Source: SVEL01 sp045125245 (GTDB lineage: Bacteria; Bacillota; Clostridia; Lachnospirales; Lachnospiraceae). Taken from it: a DNA stretch of 64,000 nucleotides. Position numbers and translations under genes: made by a program. Under the pieces are notes generated by a model. That model saw only the letters and a program-made list of their open reading frames with translations, did not search any database and had not been told where the DNA came from. The stretch is from positions 1 to 64,000 of the forward strand of contig JBGVNF010000060.1 in the NCBI GenBank assembly GCA_045125245.1. Direction: 5' to 3'. Shown here in pieces: positions 25,217 to 34,375 of the stretch (position 1 is the first letter of the stretch; each line of letters begins with the position of its first letter).

Positions 25217-25972
25217 ATGAAAAATATTCAGATATCGAAGAGATTAAAATATGTGTCGGATTTTATTACGCCGGGACTTGTGCTTGCTGATATTGGTACA
25301 GATCATGGTTTTATTCCCATATATATGGTATTGGATGGAAAAACTCCAAAAGCATATGCTATGGATATCAATGAAGGACCATTGGAGCGAGCCAAGGAAC
25401 ATATTTTAGAAAAACAGCTTGGAGATAAAATTGAAACTAGATTATCTGATGGACTAGATAAACTTAATGGAGGAGAAGCTCAGTCGGTGCTTATAGCTGG
25501 TATGGGTGGAGCTCTTATTATTAAGATTTTAAGTGAAGGTGGACATGCTCTAGAGGGTGTAGAAGAGTTGATATTATCGCCACACACGGAAGCTGATTTA
25601 GTAAGAGAGTTTCTTAAGTCCACAGAGTTTATAATTGAAAAAGAAGGTATGGTTATCGACGCTTCTAAGTATTATGTGGTGATAAAAGCAAGGCGAAGAA
25701 AAGATGGAGAAGAGGGCTTGCTTTATGAAAAAGAAGATAAAGCACCACAGGGTGTAGATGAAGAACTATATAGGACGCTTTGTATTAAATATGGAAGAGT
25801 ACTTTTAGAGGAGAAGAACCTTATATTAAAAGAATTTTTAAATAAGGAGCTTGGTACATATAACAAGATTTATGAAGGTCTAAAAAGTAATGTAACTGAA
25901 GCTGGCTTAAAAAGAAGAGAAGAAATTTGTGAAATTTTAGAACATTTAAAAGCAGCTATTAATATTTTATAA
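25217..25972 (+). CDS. trmK: tRNA (adenine-22 N1)-methyltransferase TrmK
   Basis: Class I SAM methyltransferase. The SAM-binding ADIGTDHGFIPIYMV motif and the LSPHTEADLVREFL segment are typical of the TrmK (YqfN) family, usually encoded next to rpoD in Firmicutes as here. 251 residues, 14 bases after the rpoD stop. A coiled C-terminal region follows the catalytic domain, as in TrmK. Confidence 0.9.
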   Translation: MKNIQISKRLKYVSDFITPGLVLADIGTDHGFIPIYMVLDGKTPKAYAMDINEGPLERAKEHILEKQLGDKIETRLSDGLDKLNGGEAQSVLIAGMGGALIIKILSEGGHALEGVEELILSPHTEADLVREFLKSTEFIIEKEGMVIDASKYYVVIKARRRKDGEEGLLYEKEDKAPQGVDEELYRTLCIKYGRVLLEEKNLILKEFLNKELGTYNKIYEGLKSNVTEAGLKRREEICEILEHLKAAINIL

Positions 25973-25993
25973 TATGAAAGGGGGAATTTACCC

Positions 25994-27655
25994 ATGGCAA
26001 ATGTAATGGTAAATGTATGTGGTGAGGAAAGAGAGTATCCGGCTGGAACACAGCTTTTGGAAGTGGCCGAGGAATATAAGAAAATATTCCGTTATGATAT
26101 AGCTCTAGCGATGGTTGATAATAAGCTCAGCGAGCTTACGAAAGCATTGAAGCCAAATAGTAAGATTAAGTTTGTTACAGTAGGTGAAACCTGCGGTAAT
26201 CAGGCGTACAGAAGAAGTGTTACTCTTCTTATGCTCAAGGCATTTTATGATGTGTGTGGAGAGCAAAATATTGATAAAATCACTGTAGAGTTCTCGCTTA
26301 GTAAGGGTTATTACTGTACTCTTAAAGGAAATGTAAGGCTTACTAGAGAATTGCTTATGTCTGTTAAAAAGCATATGTCTCAGATGGTATTTCAGAATCT
26401 TCCTATTGTCAAAAGTACTATTCCTACAAATGAGGCGATAGAGAGATTTAAAAAGAACAATATGCCTGACAAGGAAAAGTTATTTAGCTTTAGAAGAAGC
26501 TCAATGGTTAATGTTTATTCTTTAAATGGATTTGAGAATTATTTCTATGGCTATATGCTTCCATCTACAGGGTACTTAAAGTATTTTGAATTGTATCCAT
26601 ATGATGAAGGCTTTGTGCTTCAGATGCCTGTTAAGGAGTCGCCTGAGACAGTGCCAGCCTTTAAACCACAAAACAAGCTTTTTAATGTTCTTAAAGAGTC
26701 TACAAGCTGGGGAAGAATGATGGGTGTAGATACTGTTGGAGCTTTGAATCAAGAGATATCAAAGGGAAATATCAATGATATTATATTGATTCAGGAAGCA
26801 TTACAGGAAAAGAGAATTGCTTTAATAGCACAAGAGATTGATGAAAGACCAAATGTGAAGTTTGTTATGGTAGCAGGACCATCATCATCTGGTAAGACAA
26901 CATTTGCACATAGACTAGCTATTCAGTTGAAGACTTTGGGTAAAAAGGTTCACACAATTGCTGTTGATGATTATTTTGTAAATAGAGAAAACACTCCAAG
27001 AGATGAGAATGGTGATTATAATTACGAGATATTAGAGGCATTGGATGTAGAGCAATTTAACCGTGATATGACAGCTCTTAAGAATGGTGAAGTAGTAGAT
27101 ATGCCTACATTCAATTTTAAGACTGGTAAGAGAGAGTATAAGGGAAAGAAGCTACAGTTAGCAGAAGGCGATATACTTGTTATCGAAGGTATTCATTGTC
27201 TTAATGATAACTTGTCATATTCTCTTGATAGAGATAGCAAATATAAGATTTACATCAGTGCTCTTACTTCGTTAAATGTAGATGAACACAATAGAATTCC
27301 GACAACAGATGGAAGACTGATTAGAAGAATTGTAAGAGATGCAAGAACTAGAGCAACATCGGCGGAAGAAACTATCGCAAGATGGCCTTCTGTTAGAAGA
27401 GGTGAAGAACATCATATATTCCCATTCCAGGAGGAAGCAGATGCTATGTTTAATTCAGCTCTCATATATGAGGTGAGTGTGCTTAAACAGTATTGTGAAC
27501 CATTACTTTTCAGCATACCTACAACTAGTCCATATTATGCTGAGGCAAATAGATTACTTAAATTCCTTAATTACTTCTTAGGAGTTAGCAGCGAAAATAT
27601 TCCAAGCAATTCTTTGATAAGAGAATTCGCAGGAGGAAGCTGCTTTAAGGTATAA
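25994..27655 (+). CDS. TGS-domain nucleoside (uridine) kinase-like protein
   Basis: 553 residues in three parts: a TGS domain (about 1-65), a region like the second additional domain of threonyl-tRNA synthetase (about 66-200), and a uridine kinase/phosphoribulokinase-type domain with P-loop AGPSSSGKTT (about residue 295) and ALTSLNVDEHNRIPTTDGRL. The kinase fold suggests phosphorylation of a nucleoside; the TGS and ThrRS-like parts have no proven role. GGGGG precedes the ATG. Confidence 0.88.
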   Translation: MANVMVNVCGEEREYPAGTQLLEVAEEYKKIFRYDIALAMVDNKLSELTKALKPNSKIKFVTVGETCGNQAYRRSVTLLMLKAFYDVCGEQNIDKITVEFSLSKGYYCTLKGNVRLTRELLMSVKKHMSQMVFQNLPIVKSTIPTNEAIERFKKNNMPDKEKLFSFRRSSMVNVYSLNGFENYFYGYMLPSTGYLKYFELYPYDEGFVLQMPVKESPETVPAFKPQNKLFNVLKESTSWGRMMGVDTVGALNQEISKGNINDIILIQEALQEKRIALIAQEIDERPNVKFVMVAGPSSSGKTTFAHRLAIQLKTLGKKVHTIAVDDYFVNRENTPRDENGDYNYEILEALDVEQFNRDMTALKNGEVVDMPTFNFKTGKREYKGKKLQLAEGDILVIEGIHCLNDNLSYSLDRDSKYKIYISALTSLNVDEHNRIPTTDGRLIRRIVRDARTRATSAEETIARWPSVRRGEEHHIFPFQEEADAMFNSALIYEVSVLKQYCEPLLFSIPTTSPYYAEANRLLKFLNYFLGVSSENIPSNSLIREFAGGSCFKV

Positions 27656-27663
27656 TTGTTCAA

Positions 27664-27692
27664 TTGACAAATCATTGATAAAGTGATATAAA
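27664..27692 (+). promoter_or_regulatory. rnpB promoter
   Basis: TTGACA (27664-27669), 17-bp spacer, TATAAA (27687-27692), placing the start point near 27699. Confidence 0.8.
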
Positions 27693-27698
27693 ATGTGA

Positions 27699-28106
27699 GT
27701 GAGTAAGACGGATGGTCGCGGCTGCAGAGACGAAAGGCTGCAGGTGAGGAAAGTCCGGGCTTCATAGGGCAGGATGCCAGATAACGTCTGGTGGAGGCGA
27801 CTCTAAGGAAAGTGCAACAGAAATATACAGCTAAGTCCAGAATTCGCTTTGCGAATTCGGACATAAGTCCAAATTTCCTCGGAAATTTGGACCAGTCTTG
27901 GATTTAGTAATGGTGGAATGGCAGTGTAAGAGACTACCGCCTGGTTGGTAACAAACAGGGCATATGTAAACCCCATCCGAAGCAAGACCGAACAGAAAGC
28001 ATAAGGTGGCCCGCTTCGCTTTCGGGTAGGTCGCTTGATTCCGTTGGTGACAGCGGAACTAGATAGATGATCATCGATAACATAACCCGGCTTATAGTTT
28101 TACTCA
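27699..28106 (+). ncRNA. rnpB: RNase P RNA (class A)
   Basis: Catalytic RNA that trims tRNA 5' leaders. Conserved blocks are present in order: GGTGAGGAAAGTCCGGGC, CAGGATGCC, AGTGCAACAGAAATATACAG, GCAGTGTAAGAGACTACCGC, GGTAACAAACAGGG, AAACCCCATCCGAAGCAAGA and the closing ATAACCCGGCTTATAG. The 5' GAGTAAGACGG can pair with the 3' end to form P1/P4. Two long AT-rich hairpins (about 27838-27892) form variable stems. It has its own promoter and terminator; exact ends are approximate. Confidence 0.97.
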
Positions 28107-28107
28107 T

Positions 28108-28147
28108 AAAAAAGAAGCATGAATTCTATGATTCGTGCTTCTTTTTT
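28108..28147 (+). terminator. rnpB terminator, bidirectional
   Basis: AAAAAAGAAGCATGAAT pairs with ATTCGTGCTTCTTTTTT. The A-run on the left makes it suitable also for the convergent pyrBI transcript, which ends 26 bases away. Confidence 0.92.
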
Positions 28148-28172
28148 GTATAATCCCAGTTAATATAAGGAA

Positions 28173-28607
28173 TTACATATTTGAAAATTTCTCTTCACAA
28201 TATTTACATCTATAAACCTGTTTTGCTTCATCTGTCAAATAGAAAATCTGGTCTAATTCCTGCTCAATAGATGTGATACATCTAGGATTCTTGCATTTTA
28301 AAACATTCTTAATTGACTTAGGAAGAGTGAGCTGCTTTTTATCTACGATAGTAGAATCGTGGATGATATTAACAGTAATGTTGTGGTCTACATATCCTAA
28401 GATATCAAGGTTAATAACATCGATAGGACACTCGATTTTGATAATATCTTTTCTTCCCATTTTGCTACTCTTAGCATTCTTGATAATAGCAACCTGACAG
28501 TCTAATTTATCAAGACCAAGGTATTTATATATTTCCATAGATTTGCCAGCCTTGATATGGTCAAGTACAAATCCTTCCTTTAAACTACCTACATTTAACA
28601 TATTCAT
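28173..28607 (-). CDS. pyrI: Aspartate carbamoyltransferase regulatory subunit PyrI
   Basis: Binds CTP/ATP and assembles with PyrB. 144 residues, with the zinc site of four cysteines in CKNPRC and CKYC at the C-terminus and the allosteric domain N-terminal. It follows pyrB by 14 bases on the minus strand. The second ATG (28601) is a possible start with slightly better spacing to AAAGG. Confidence 0.96.
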   Translation of the reverse strand: MNMLNVGSLKEGFVLDHIKAGKSMEIYKYLGLDKLDCQVAIIKNAKSSKMGRKDIIKIECPIDVINLDILGYVDHNITVNIIHDSTIVDKKQLTLPKSIKNVLKCKNPRCITSIEQELDQIFYLTDEAKQVYRCKYCEEKFSNM

Positions 28608-28621
28608 ACATCCTTTCTAGA

Positions 28622-29545
28622 TTAGTTATCGTCAGTTAATCCAAGAAGTGTCAAGATAATGGCCATTCTTACATATACGCTGTACTGAACCTGTTTGAAG
28701 TAGCAAGCTCTTGGGTCATCATCTATCTCTACAGAGATTTCATTAACACGTGGAAGTGGATGAAGTACAAGCATTCCTTCGTTTGCTAAATTCATCTTTT
28801 CCTTATCGAGAATATATGAATCTTTTAAACGGATGTATTCTTCTTCGTTAAAGAAACGTTCCTGCTGAACTCTCGTCATATAGAGAATATCTAAATCCTT
28901 AAGCTTGTCTTCCATATGAGTTACCTCTTCGTATGGAATGTTATTGGCATCAAGTACATCTTCTCTTATGTAGCTAGGAATTCTAAGCTCCTTAGGGGAG
29001 ATAAGTATAAACTTTACATTCTCATATCTAACTAAAGATTTGATAAGAGAGTGAACTGTACGTCCAAACTTTAAGTCACCACAAAGACCGATTGTGAGAT
29101 TGTCTAATCGACCTTTTAATGAACGTATAGTCATCATATCTGTAAGAGTCTGGGTTGGGTGCTGATGTCCGCCATCGCCTGCATTGATAACAGGAATACG
29201 TGATTTCATAGAGGCAACTGTAGGTGCACCTTCTTTTGGATGACGCATGGCACATATATCTGCATAGCAAGAAACCATACGAATTGTATCAGAAACGCTC
29301 TCGCCCTTTGACGCAGAGCTTGATGAAGCTGATGAAAAACCTAAAACTGAGCCACCTAGGTTAAGCATGGCTGCTTCGAAACTGAGACGAGTACGAGTGC
29401 TTGGCTCATAGAATAATGTAGCGATTTTCTTTCCTTTACATTTTTCGCTGTATTTTGCAGGATTCTTTTCAATATCGCTTGCTAAATCGAGTAACTTTGC
29501 TGTCTCTTCAACTGTAAAATCCAAAGGATTTAATAAATGTCTCAT
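28622..29545 (-). CDS. pyrB: Aspartate carbamoyltransferase catalytic subunit PyrB
   Basis: Forms carbamoyl-aspartate, the first committed step of pyrimidine synthesis. FYEPSTRTRLSFEAAM, the mobile loop Ser/Lys region SSASKGESVSD, HPTQTLTD and the C-terminal HPLPRVNEI are all present. The ATG at 29545, preceded by AAAGGATG, gives 307 residues; 21 upstream in-frame residues are not typical of the family. Coupled with pyrI, so the enzyme is likely the regulated dodecamer. Confidence 0.97.
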   Translation of the reverse strand: MRHLLNPLDFTVEETAKLLDLASDIEKNPAKYSEKCKGKKIATLFYEPSTRTRLSFEAAMLNLGGSVLGFSSASSSSASKGESVSDTIRMVSCYADICAMRHPKEGAPTVASMKSRIPVINAGDGGHQHPTQTLTDMMTIRSLKGRLDNLTIGLCGDLKFGRTVHSLIKSLVRYENVKFILISPKELRIPSYIREDVLDANNIPYEEVTHMEDKLKDLDILYMTRVQQERFFNEEEYIRLKDSYILDKEKMNLANEGMLVLHPLPRVNEISVEIDDDPRACYFKQVQYSVYVRMAIILTLLGLTDDN

Positions 29546-29586
29546 TTGACACATCCTTTCCGCATATTGCTTTTTTAACTGTGCAT

Positions 29587-29615
29587 ATTTTAATACAAAT
29601 TTACGCAAAAATCAA
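29587..29615 (-). promoter_or_regulatory. pyrBI promoter
   Basis: On the minus strand TTGATT (29615-29610), 17-bp spacer, TAAAAT (29592-29587). The short leader has no PyrR-type attenuator or pyrimidine-rich stutter that I can see. Confidence 0.65.
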
Positions 29616-29768
29616 TGGTATTAGGGATAACAAAAATAATAATTTTAGCCTATTTACAAATGTCGAAAAAAGGAGTAATATATACATATCTTATTTTTAT
29701 TTTTCAAAAAATCATCTGTGAATCACAGAGTTATTTCCCTATGCTTTTTTGTAAAGATTGGAGGAAAA

Positions 29769-30578
29769 ATGAATATTGCGTTTTGGAGTATGACTTCTGG
29801 TAGGAGTGCGACTTCTTCTAATATGTTAGCTGTGGGCGCTATGTCAGCATTGGCTTATTCTGTAGAAGGAACGTTGCTTCAGCTAGATCAGTTTAGTATG
29901 TCTTTAGATGAAGCGTTTGGTGAACGTAGACAGACTAATCTTCTGATGGAGGAATATTCATATTATAGTAAGAAAGGGATAGATAGATTAGTTGATAAGG
30001 CACAATTAGAAGATATAAATATAGATGACTTAAAGGATAATGCTGTACCTGTAAAGGATACAAATATGAATTATGTTCCAGCATCGAAAAGAGTGGGACT
30101 AGGGAATAGTAGCAGAGAAATGCAGGTGTTTGTAAGAAAGGTATTTGATGTCCTAGATAAAGAAAAAGAATTTAATTTTATTGATTGTGAGAATGGTGAA
30201 ATCGCTATATCAAAAGCAATTTTAAAGAGTGCGGATGTGGTAGTTATCAATCTATGCCAGGGGATGAGCCTTGATACTCTTGATTTGGATAAAGAGATAT
30301 TGAAAAAGGCTGTATTTCTTGTGGGTAAATATGACGACGCATCAAAGGAGGATGTAACACAGATAAGGAGAAAATACGGTATAGGCAGAGGCGATATTGC
30401 TACAATTCCTTATAATATTCGTTTTCATGATGCTATTCACGAAGGAAAACTTTTAGCTTACATATCTAAAAATATGAACACAAAGATTAATGATGACAAT
30501 CTTTCGTTTATTAATAGTGTATTCCTTGCGACAGATATGATCTTAAGGAAGGCGGGATATGATGAAAGAAGTAGATAA
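29769..30578 (+). CDS. TadZ/CpaE-like protein with deviant P-loop
   Basis: 269 residues starting MNIAFWSMTSGRSATSSNM, the position and shape of a MinD/ParA-type P-loop but lacking the GK[ST] core: the aligned segment is SGRSATSS. It retains a MinD-like pattern downstream (EGTLLQLDQF; DVVVINLCQG). Deviant P-loops are known in TadZ and CpaE, which position Tad pili. It precedes and overlaps the CpaF-like gene by 20 bases. The ATG at 29769 follows GGAGG; an ORF start 17 codons upstream is less likely. Confidence 0.7.
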   Translation: MNIAFWSMTSGRSATSSNMLAVGAMSALAYSVEGTLLQLDQFSMSLDEAFGERRQTNLLMEEYSYYSKKGIDRLVDKAQLEDINIDDLKDNAVPVKDTNMNYVPASKRVGLGNSSREMQVFVRKVFDVLDKEKEFNFIDCENGEIAISKAILKSADVVVINLCQGMSLDTLDLDKEILKKAVFLVGKYDDASKEDVTQIRRKYGIGRGDIATIPYNIRFHDAIHEGKLLAYISKNMNTKINDDNLSFINSVFLATDMILRKAGYDERSR

Positions 30579-32142
30579 GCTGACGGAACTGATTGATAAG
30601 GTCAGTGAAGAGATAAATGGAATATTACGTACAAACTTATACGAAGTAGGCTTAAATGATTCTGATTTAGATAGTCTAAAAAAGAGGAAAAGTGATTTAA
30701 GAGAAGCGTTGAGAAATAGCGGCATAGGTGATGTATATGCCAAGCGTTACGTAAAGCAGACTATTAAAAACATAATCGTATCTAAACTTATAGTGAGTTC
30801 TGATGATTACGATTTATACATACCTTTTGGGAATGGAGATAAGCTTAGTGTAAGAGAAAAATTTGATATATTGCTATATTATTTTTCATTATCAGACGGT
30901 GAGATGGCATTGGCTAGAATGATAGATGATTATATATTTGGTGAAGATGTATCTATTTTTGATAAGCCATGCATTACAGAAACGCAGATTGAAGAGCTTT
31001 ATGACAGAGTGGATATATATTTATCAAAGAGTGATAAATTAGATATTTTGGTGCAAAGAATTTATAGTCAGTATAAGGGTCTAGGAGTAATTGATGATAT
31101 TCGTGATATGAAGATAGAAGGTGTAAGTGCTGGTGTGTCAGGTAGATACGGCGAACCTTCTACGGTCTGGATTCTTTATAGAGGTGTGAGCTTGCATCTA
31201 GCTTTTTTAAAGTTTGACAGCGATAGAGAATTGGAACGAGTATGTATGAATATTTATCGATATGGCTCTCCTGGTCAGTTGTCCAAATCAAAGGGATATA
31301 TTGTAAATGAGATGAAGGATAATTCCCGTGTTGTAGTTGTACGCCCACCTTTTGCGGAAAATTTTGCATTCTTTGTAAGAAAGTTTGACACTATTGAAAA
31401 TAAGAATCTAGAACAGTTACTTATAGATGAAGGCTGGGAACTGGTAAGTGAGGTGTTGAAAACTATTATAAAGGGCTGCCAAGTAAGTGCTATAACAGGT
31501 GCACAGGGTTCTGGAAAGACAACTTTGCTTATGTCTCTTATAGGATATATTCCCAGTAATTTTTCACTTCGTATTCAGGAGCAGGCGTTTGAACTTCATT
31601 TGAGGCAGATTTATCCTATGCGAAATATTTTGACCTTTAGAGAAACGGAATATGTATCAGGACAGGAAGGTTTAGATATTCAGAAGAAAACAGATGGCGT
31701 GGTAAATATTTTAGGTGAGGTAGCCAGCAATGAGGTGGCAGCCTGGATGATACAGATGTCACAGGTGGCTTCATTGTTTACGTTATTTACCCATCATGCT
31801 AAAACTACGGATAATCTGGTGAAATATATGAGAAATGCCTTGATAATCAATGGTAATTTCAATAACGAGCGTATCGCCCTAGAACAGGTTGTAGATGCGG
31901 TTCGTTTTGATGTGCATATGGAAAGGGACAGTAAAGGCCATAGATATATTGAAAGGATAAGTGAAATTGAGCAAATTTCAGGAGAAGAACTATATCGTAT
32001 AAGAGATGTCATCAGGTTTGACGGAAAGAAATATGTCCTTGCAGAGGGCTTTTCAAAAGCCATTATTCACCATATGAGTAAATATTTAAATGAGGCGGAG
32101 GTGAAGTATCTATATGAGAATTTTTATATACAAGATAAGTAA
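30559..32142 (+). CDS. CpaF/TadA-family pilus assembly ATPase
   Basis: Secretion ATPase of the type II/IV superfamily. The C-terminal half has Walker A GAQGSGKTT (about residue 317), an Asp-box FRETEY, a Walker B/Glu region GEVASNEVAAWMIQM and His-box THHAKT. The N-terminal half (1-220) is divergent. 527 residues, close to TadA proteins with extended N-termini. It overlaps the genes on both sides (20 and 29 bases), so the locus is translated as a unit. A second ATG at 30562 is equally possible. Confidence 0.88.
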   Translation: MMKEVDKLTELIDKVSEEINGILRTNLYEVGLNDSDLDSLKKRKSDLREALRNSGIGDVYAKRYVKQTIKNIIVSKLIVSSDDYDLYIPFGNGDKLSVREKFDILLYYFSLSDGEMALARMIDDYIFGEDVSIFDKPCITETQIEELYDRVDIYLSKSDKLDILVQRIYSQYKGLGVIDDIRDMKIEGVSAGVSGRYGEPSTVWILYRGVSLHLAFLKFDSDRELERVCMNIYRYGSPGQLSKSKGYIVNEMKDNSRVVVVRPPFAENFAFFVRKFDTIENKNLEQLLIDEGWELVSEVLKTIIKGCQVSAITGAQGSGKTTLLMSLIGYIPSNFSLRIQEQAFELHLRQIYPMRNILTFRETEYVSGQEGLDIQKKTDGVVNILGEVASNEVAAWMIQMSQVASLFTLFTHHAKTTDNLVKYMRNALIINGNFNNERIALEQVVDAVRFDVHMERDSKGHRYIERISEIEQISGEELYRIRDVIRFDGKKYVLAEGFSKAIIHHMSKYLNEAEVKYLYENFYIQDK

Positions 32143-33721
32143 AAAAATTTTTCTAACTGAAGATATGGTAAGACATATAGAGGGAAGGATGGCGATACTT
32201 TATCCAGCTACTAAGAAAATAGTGAGACAAAAGGTCGGAGCACAGTTGATGAAAATATATGCAATGTGTTTAGCTACAGCTATTTTGCTATATATGTTTG
32301 CAGAATTTTCTCTTTATTTTACAGTAGTAGTTTTTGCAACTGTATATGTTATCGCAGATTCAAATATCCATAAGGGTTTGAATAAGGTAGAAATAAAGCT
32401 TTTAAATGAGATGCTTTTATTTATCGAGAATGTGAAATTTAAGTTTCAGTTTGATGGCATGATAGAGGAAGCACTATTGGATGCAATTAACGACAGCGGT
32501 TATCAGATGTCAGTTCATGGGCAGATTATATATGACCATCTTAAGGAAAGTTATTCGGATGATAGATGTGATTATCAGGAAGTATGTCCAAATCATTTTT
32601 TTCTAACTTTTTATTCTCTGTGCGAATCGGTTATGAAGTATGGAGATAAGAAGATGAAAGATGGTTCGTTATTTATTAAGAATATGAGCTATCTAAAGGA
32701 AGATATAAATATTTATATTCTTAAACAGAAGGCAGTGGAGAATGCTTTTATGGGGCTTACATGGATATGTATTTTACCTATTTATTTTATGAAACCCATA
32801 GAGATATGGGCCTTATCCAATATGCCTGAATTGTCAAATTATTATGGTGGGACACTTGGTAAAATATCGGTTATCCTGTTGGCTTTTTTGTCATTGGGTA
32901 TATACAAGATAGTTGTAAGTCTTAAATATCCAAAGACTCACAGCAATATGAAAAAGAAATGGGTAGTTAAGCTTATTTCAAATAAAAGGATAGCTAAGTG
33001 CGTTACTAAATATATGAATCTGTTTGTGAATGAGATGAAGAAACTTGATAAGTTACTTCGTACTATTGCGTACCCATACAATATTATGGAATTTTGCGTT
33101 AAACGGGTTGTTATTTCAATGTTTAGTGGATTGTTATCTTTGATTCTTCTAATTACATTAGATTTAGGATGGCTTAGTGCATTTATAGGTATAGGTATAT
33201 TTTTGTTTACGTATTATGGACAAGTGATAGCTATCTATATAAAGAAAAATCTAATGATGCTTGAAAGAGAGGATGAAATCATAAGATTTCAAGGTATTAT
33301 TCTTATGCTTATGCATGCAGATAAGATAACTGTTGAACAGATACTTAACCAGCTAGAGAGATTTGCGGTGGCATTTAAAAGGCAAATAGAAGAGATGAGT
33401 GATAAGCTGTCATATAAGGGTACAAGCGTATTTAAGGAACAGAAAAATAAATCAGATTTTTTGCCATTCAACAGATTGATTGATGGCTTTATAGCTTGTG
33501 ATGATATGTATATTCATAAAGCATTTGAGGATGTGGAGATGGATAGGCGCTACTATATAGAAAAGCATAAACAGGAAAATTTGTTTTATATTGAACAAAG
33601 AAGTGCCATAAGCAAATTTTTATCATTTATTCCCGTATGTGCAGTCGTGTTGATAAATCTTATAATACCGTTTGTCCTAGAAGGTATGCAGCAGTTAAGC
33701 ATTTCAAATATGAGTTTATAA
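32114..33721 (+). CDS. TadB/TadC-like inner membrane platform protein (double-length)
   Basis: 535 residues with six membrane segments in three pairs: about 47-84, 215-270 and 345-375, plus one near the C-terminus (505-525), separated by helical cytoplasmic domains. Tad systems normally use two proteins of about 300 residues, TadB and TadC (GspF family); the length and layout here suggest both are fused in one chain. Sequence conservation to GspF is weak by eye. GGAGGTGAAG lies before the ATG inside the ATPase gene. Confidence 0.65.
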   Translation: MRIFIYKISKKIFLTEDMVRHIEGRMAILYPATKKIVRQKVGAQLMKIYAMCLATAILLYMFAEFSLYFTVVVFATVYVIADSNIHKGLNKVEIKLLNEMLLFIENVKFKFQFDGMIEEALLDAINDSGYQMSVHGQIIYDHLKESYSDDRCDYQEVCPNHFFLTFYSLCESVMKYGDKKMKDGSLFIKNMSYLKEDINIYILKQKAVENAFMGLTWICILPIYFMKPIEIWALSNMPELSNYYGGTLGKISVILLAFLSLGIYKIVVSLKYPKTHSNMKKKWVVKLISNKRIAKCVTKYMNLFVNEMKKLDKLLRTIAYPYNIMEFCVKRVVISMFSGLLSLILLITLDLGWLSAFIGIGIFLFTYYGQVIAIYIKKNLMMLEREDEIIRFQGIILMLMHADKITVEQILNQLERFAVAFKRQIEEMSDKLSYKGTSVFKEQKNKSDFLPFNRLIDGFIACDDMYIHKAFEDVEMDRRYYIEKHKQENLFYIEQRSAISKFLSFIPVCAVVLINLIIPFVLEGMQQLSISNMSL

Positions 33722-33754
33722 AAAGAAAGGAGTAGGGCGTAAGCCTGTAAAAAA

Positions 33755-34198
33755 ATGGATAATAGTTTAAAAGGATTGATATTGGCAGCAGGTACAATTA
33801 TTACCTGTGTGGTTATTTCACTTGGCTTTTTTATAGCAAGAGAAGCTAAGGATACAGCGTCTAATGGAGCAAATCAGATTAATAAGTTAAATTCTGAATT
33901 TGTAGAGAGTGATAAGGTTATATATGACGGCGCTATGGTGTCTGGAAGTGAAGTAGTAAATGTTATTAAAAAATTTAAGGATGAGAAGATTGGAATTTTT
34001 GTAAAAACTAATAGAGCATCAACTTATTATAACAATTCCTTTGATGTAAAAAGTGGCGAGTTCGGAGGGGCAGTATCTACTCAGTATGACCCCACAGATA
34101 TAAAAAGCGAATTTTATGTTAATCCTTATGTGAATTTTCAAGGGAAAATTGTGCGTGATGAAAATGAGGTTATTACTGGCATAATATTTGAACAGTAG
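33755..34198 (+). CDS. Small single-TM protein of the Tad-like locus (pilin-like candidate)
   Basis: 147 residues: a short N-terminus (MDNSLKG), a membrane helix (residues 8-28) and an extracytoplasmic domain. The shape matches a pilin or pseudopilin, but the Flp motif (Gly, then Glu-Tyr) is absent, so cleavage by a TadV-type peptidase is unproven. The nearest Shine-Dalgarno AAAGGAG is 22 bases upstream, with a small GGC-GTAA-GCC hairpin in between. In-frame stops just upstream fix this start. Confidence 0.6.
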   Translation: MDNSLKGLILAAGTIITCVVISLGFFIAREAKDTASNGANQINKLNSEFVESDKVIYDGAMVSGSEVVNVIKKFKDEKIGIFVKTNRASTYYNNSFDVKSGEFGGAVSTQYDPTDIKSEFYVNPYVNFQGKIVRDENEVITGIIFEQ

Positions 34199-34207
34199 GA
34201 GGGGAAA

Positions 34208-34375
34208 ATGGAACATACCTTAGAAGTATTGATGTTGGGCTTTTGCGCACTAGTTTTTGTAATGTCTATTTCTCTTGTTGTATTAATGTATAGTAATTTT
34301 GATAATTTGTATAGTAACACGAAGAATCACGTAAATATAAAGAGTGTATTGGAGAGTGATATTCTTGGGCGATAG
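34208..34375 (+). CDS. Small membrane protein (55 aa) of the Tad-like locus
   Basis: Starts MEHTLEVLMLGFCALVFVMS, one membrane helix (about 8-27), then a polar tail ending ESDILGR. Preceded by AGGAGGGG. It overlaps the next reading frame at its 3' end, and fits the spacing of the operon, so I take it as real. Possibly a minor pilin-like component; no family is recognised. Confidence 0.6.
   Translation: MEHTLEVLMLGFCALVFVMSISLVVLMYSNFDNLYSNTKNHVNIKSVLESDILGR

Noticed and set aside
27838..27892. AATTCGCTTTGCGAATT-type palindromes as copies of the CTTCAAT repeat
   Set aside because: They form the variable stems of RNase P RNA and lack the CTTCAAT ends; the likeness is limited to the TTCG/CGAA core.
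29546..29768. PyrR or stutter-type attenuator for pyrBI
   Set aside because: No PyrR anti-antiterminator sequence, terminator hairpin or leader ORF was found between the promoter and pyrB.
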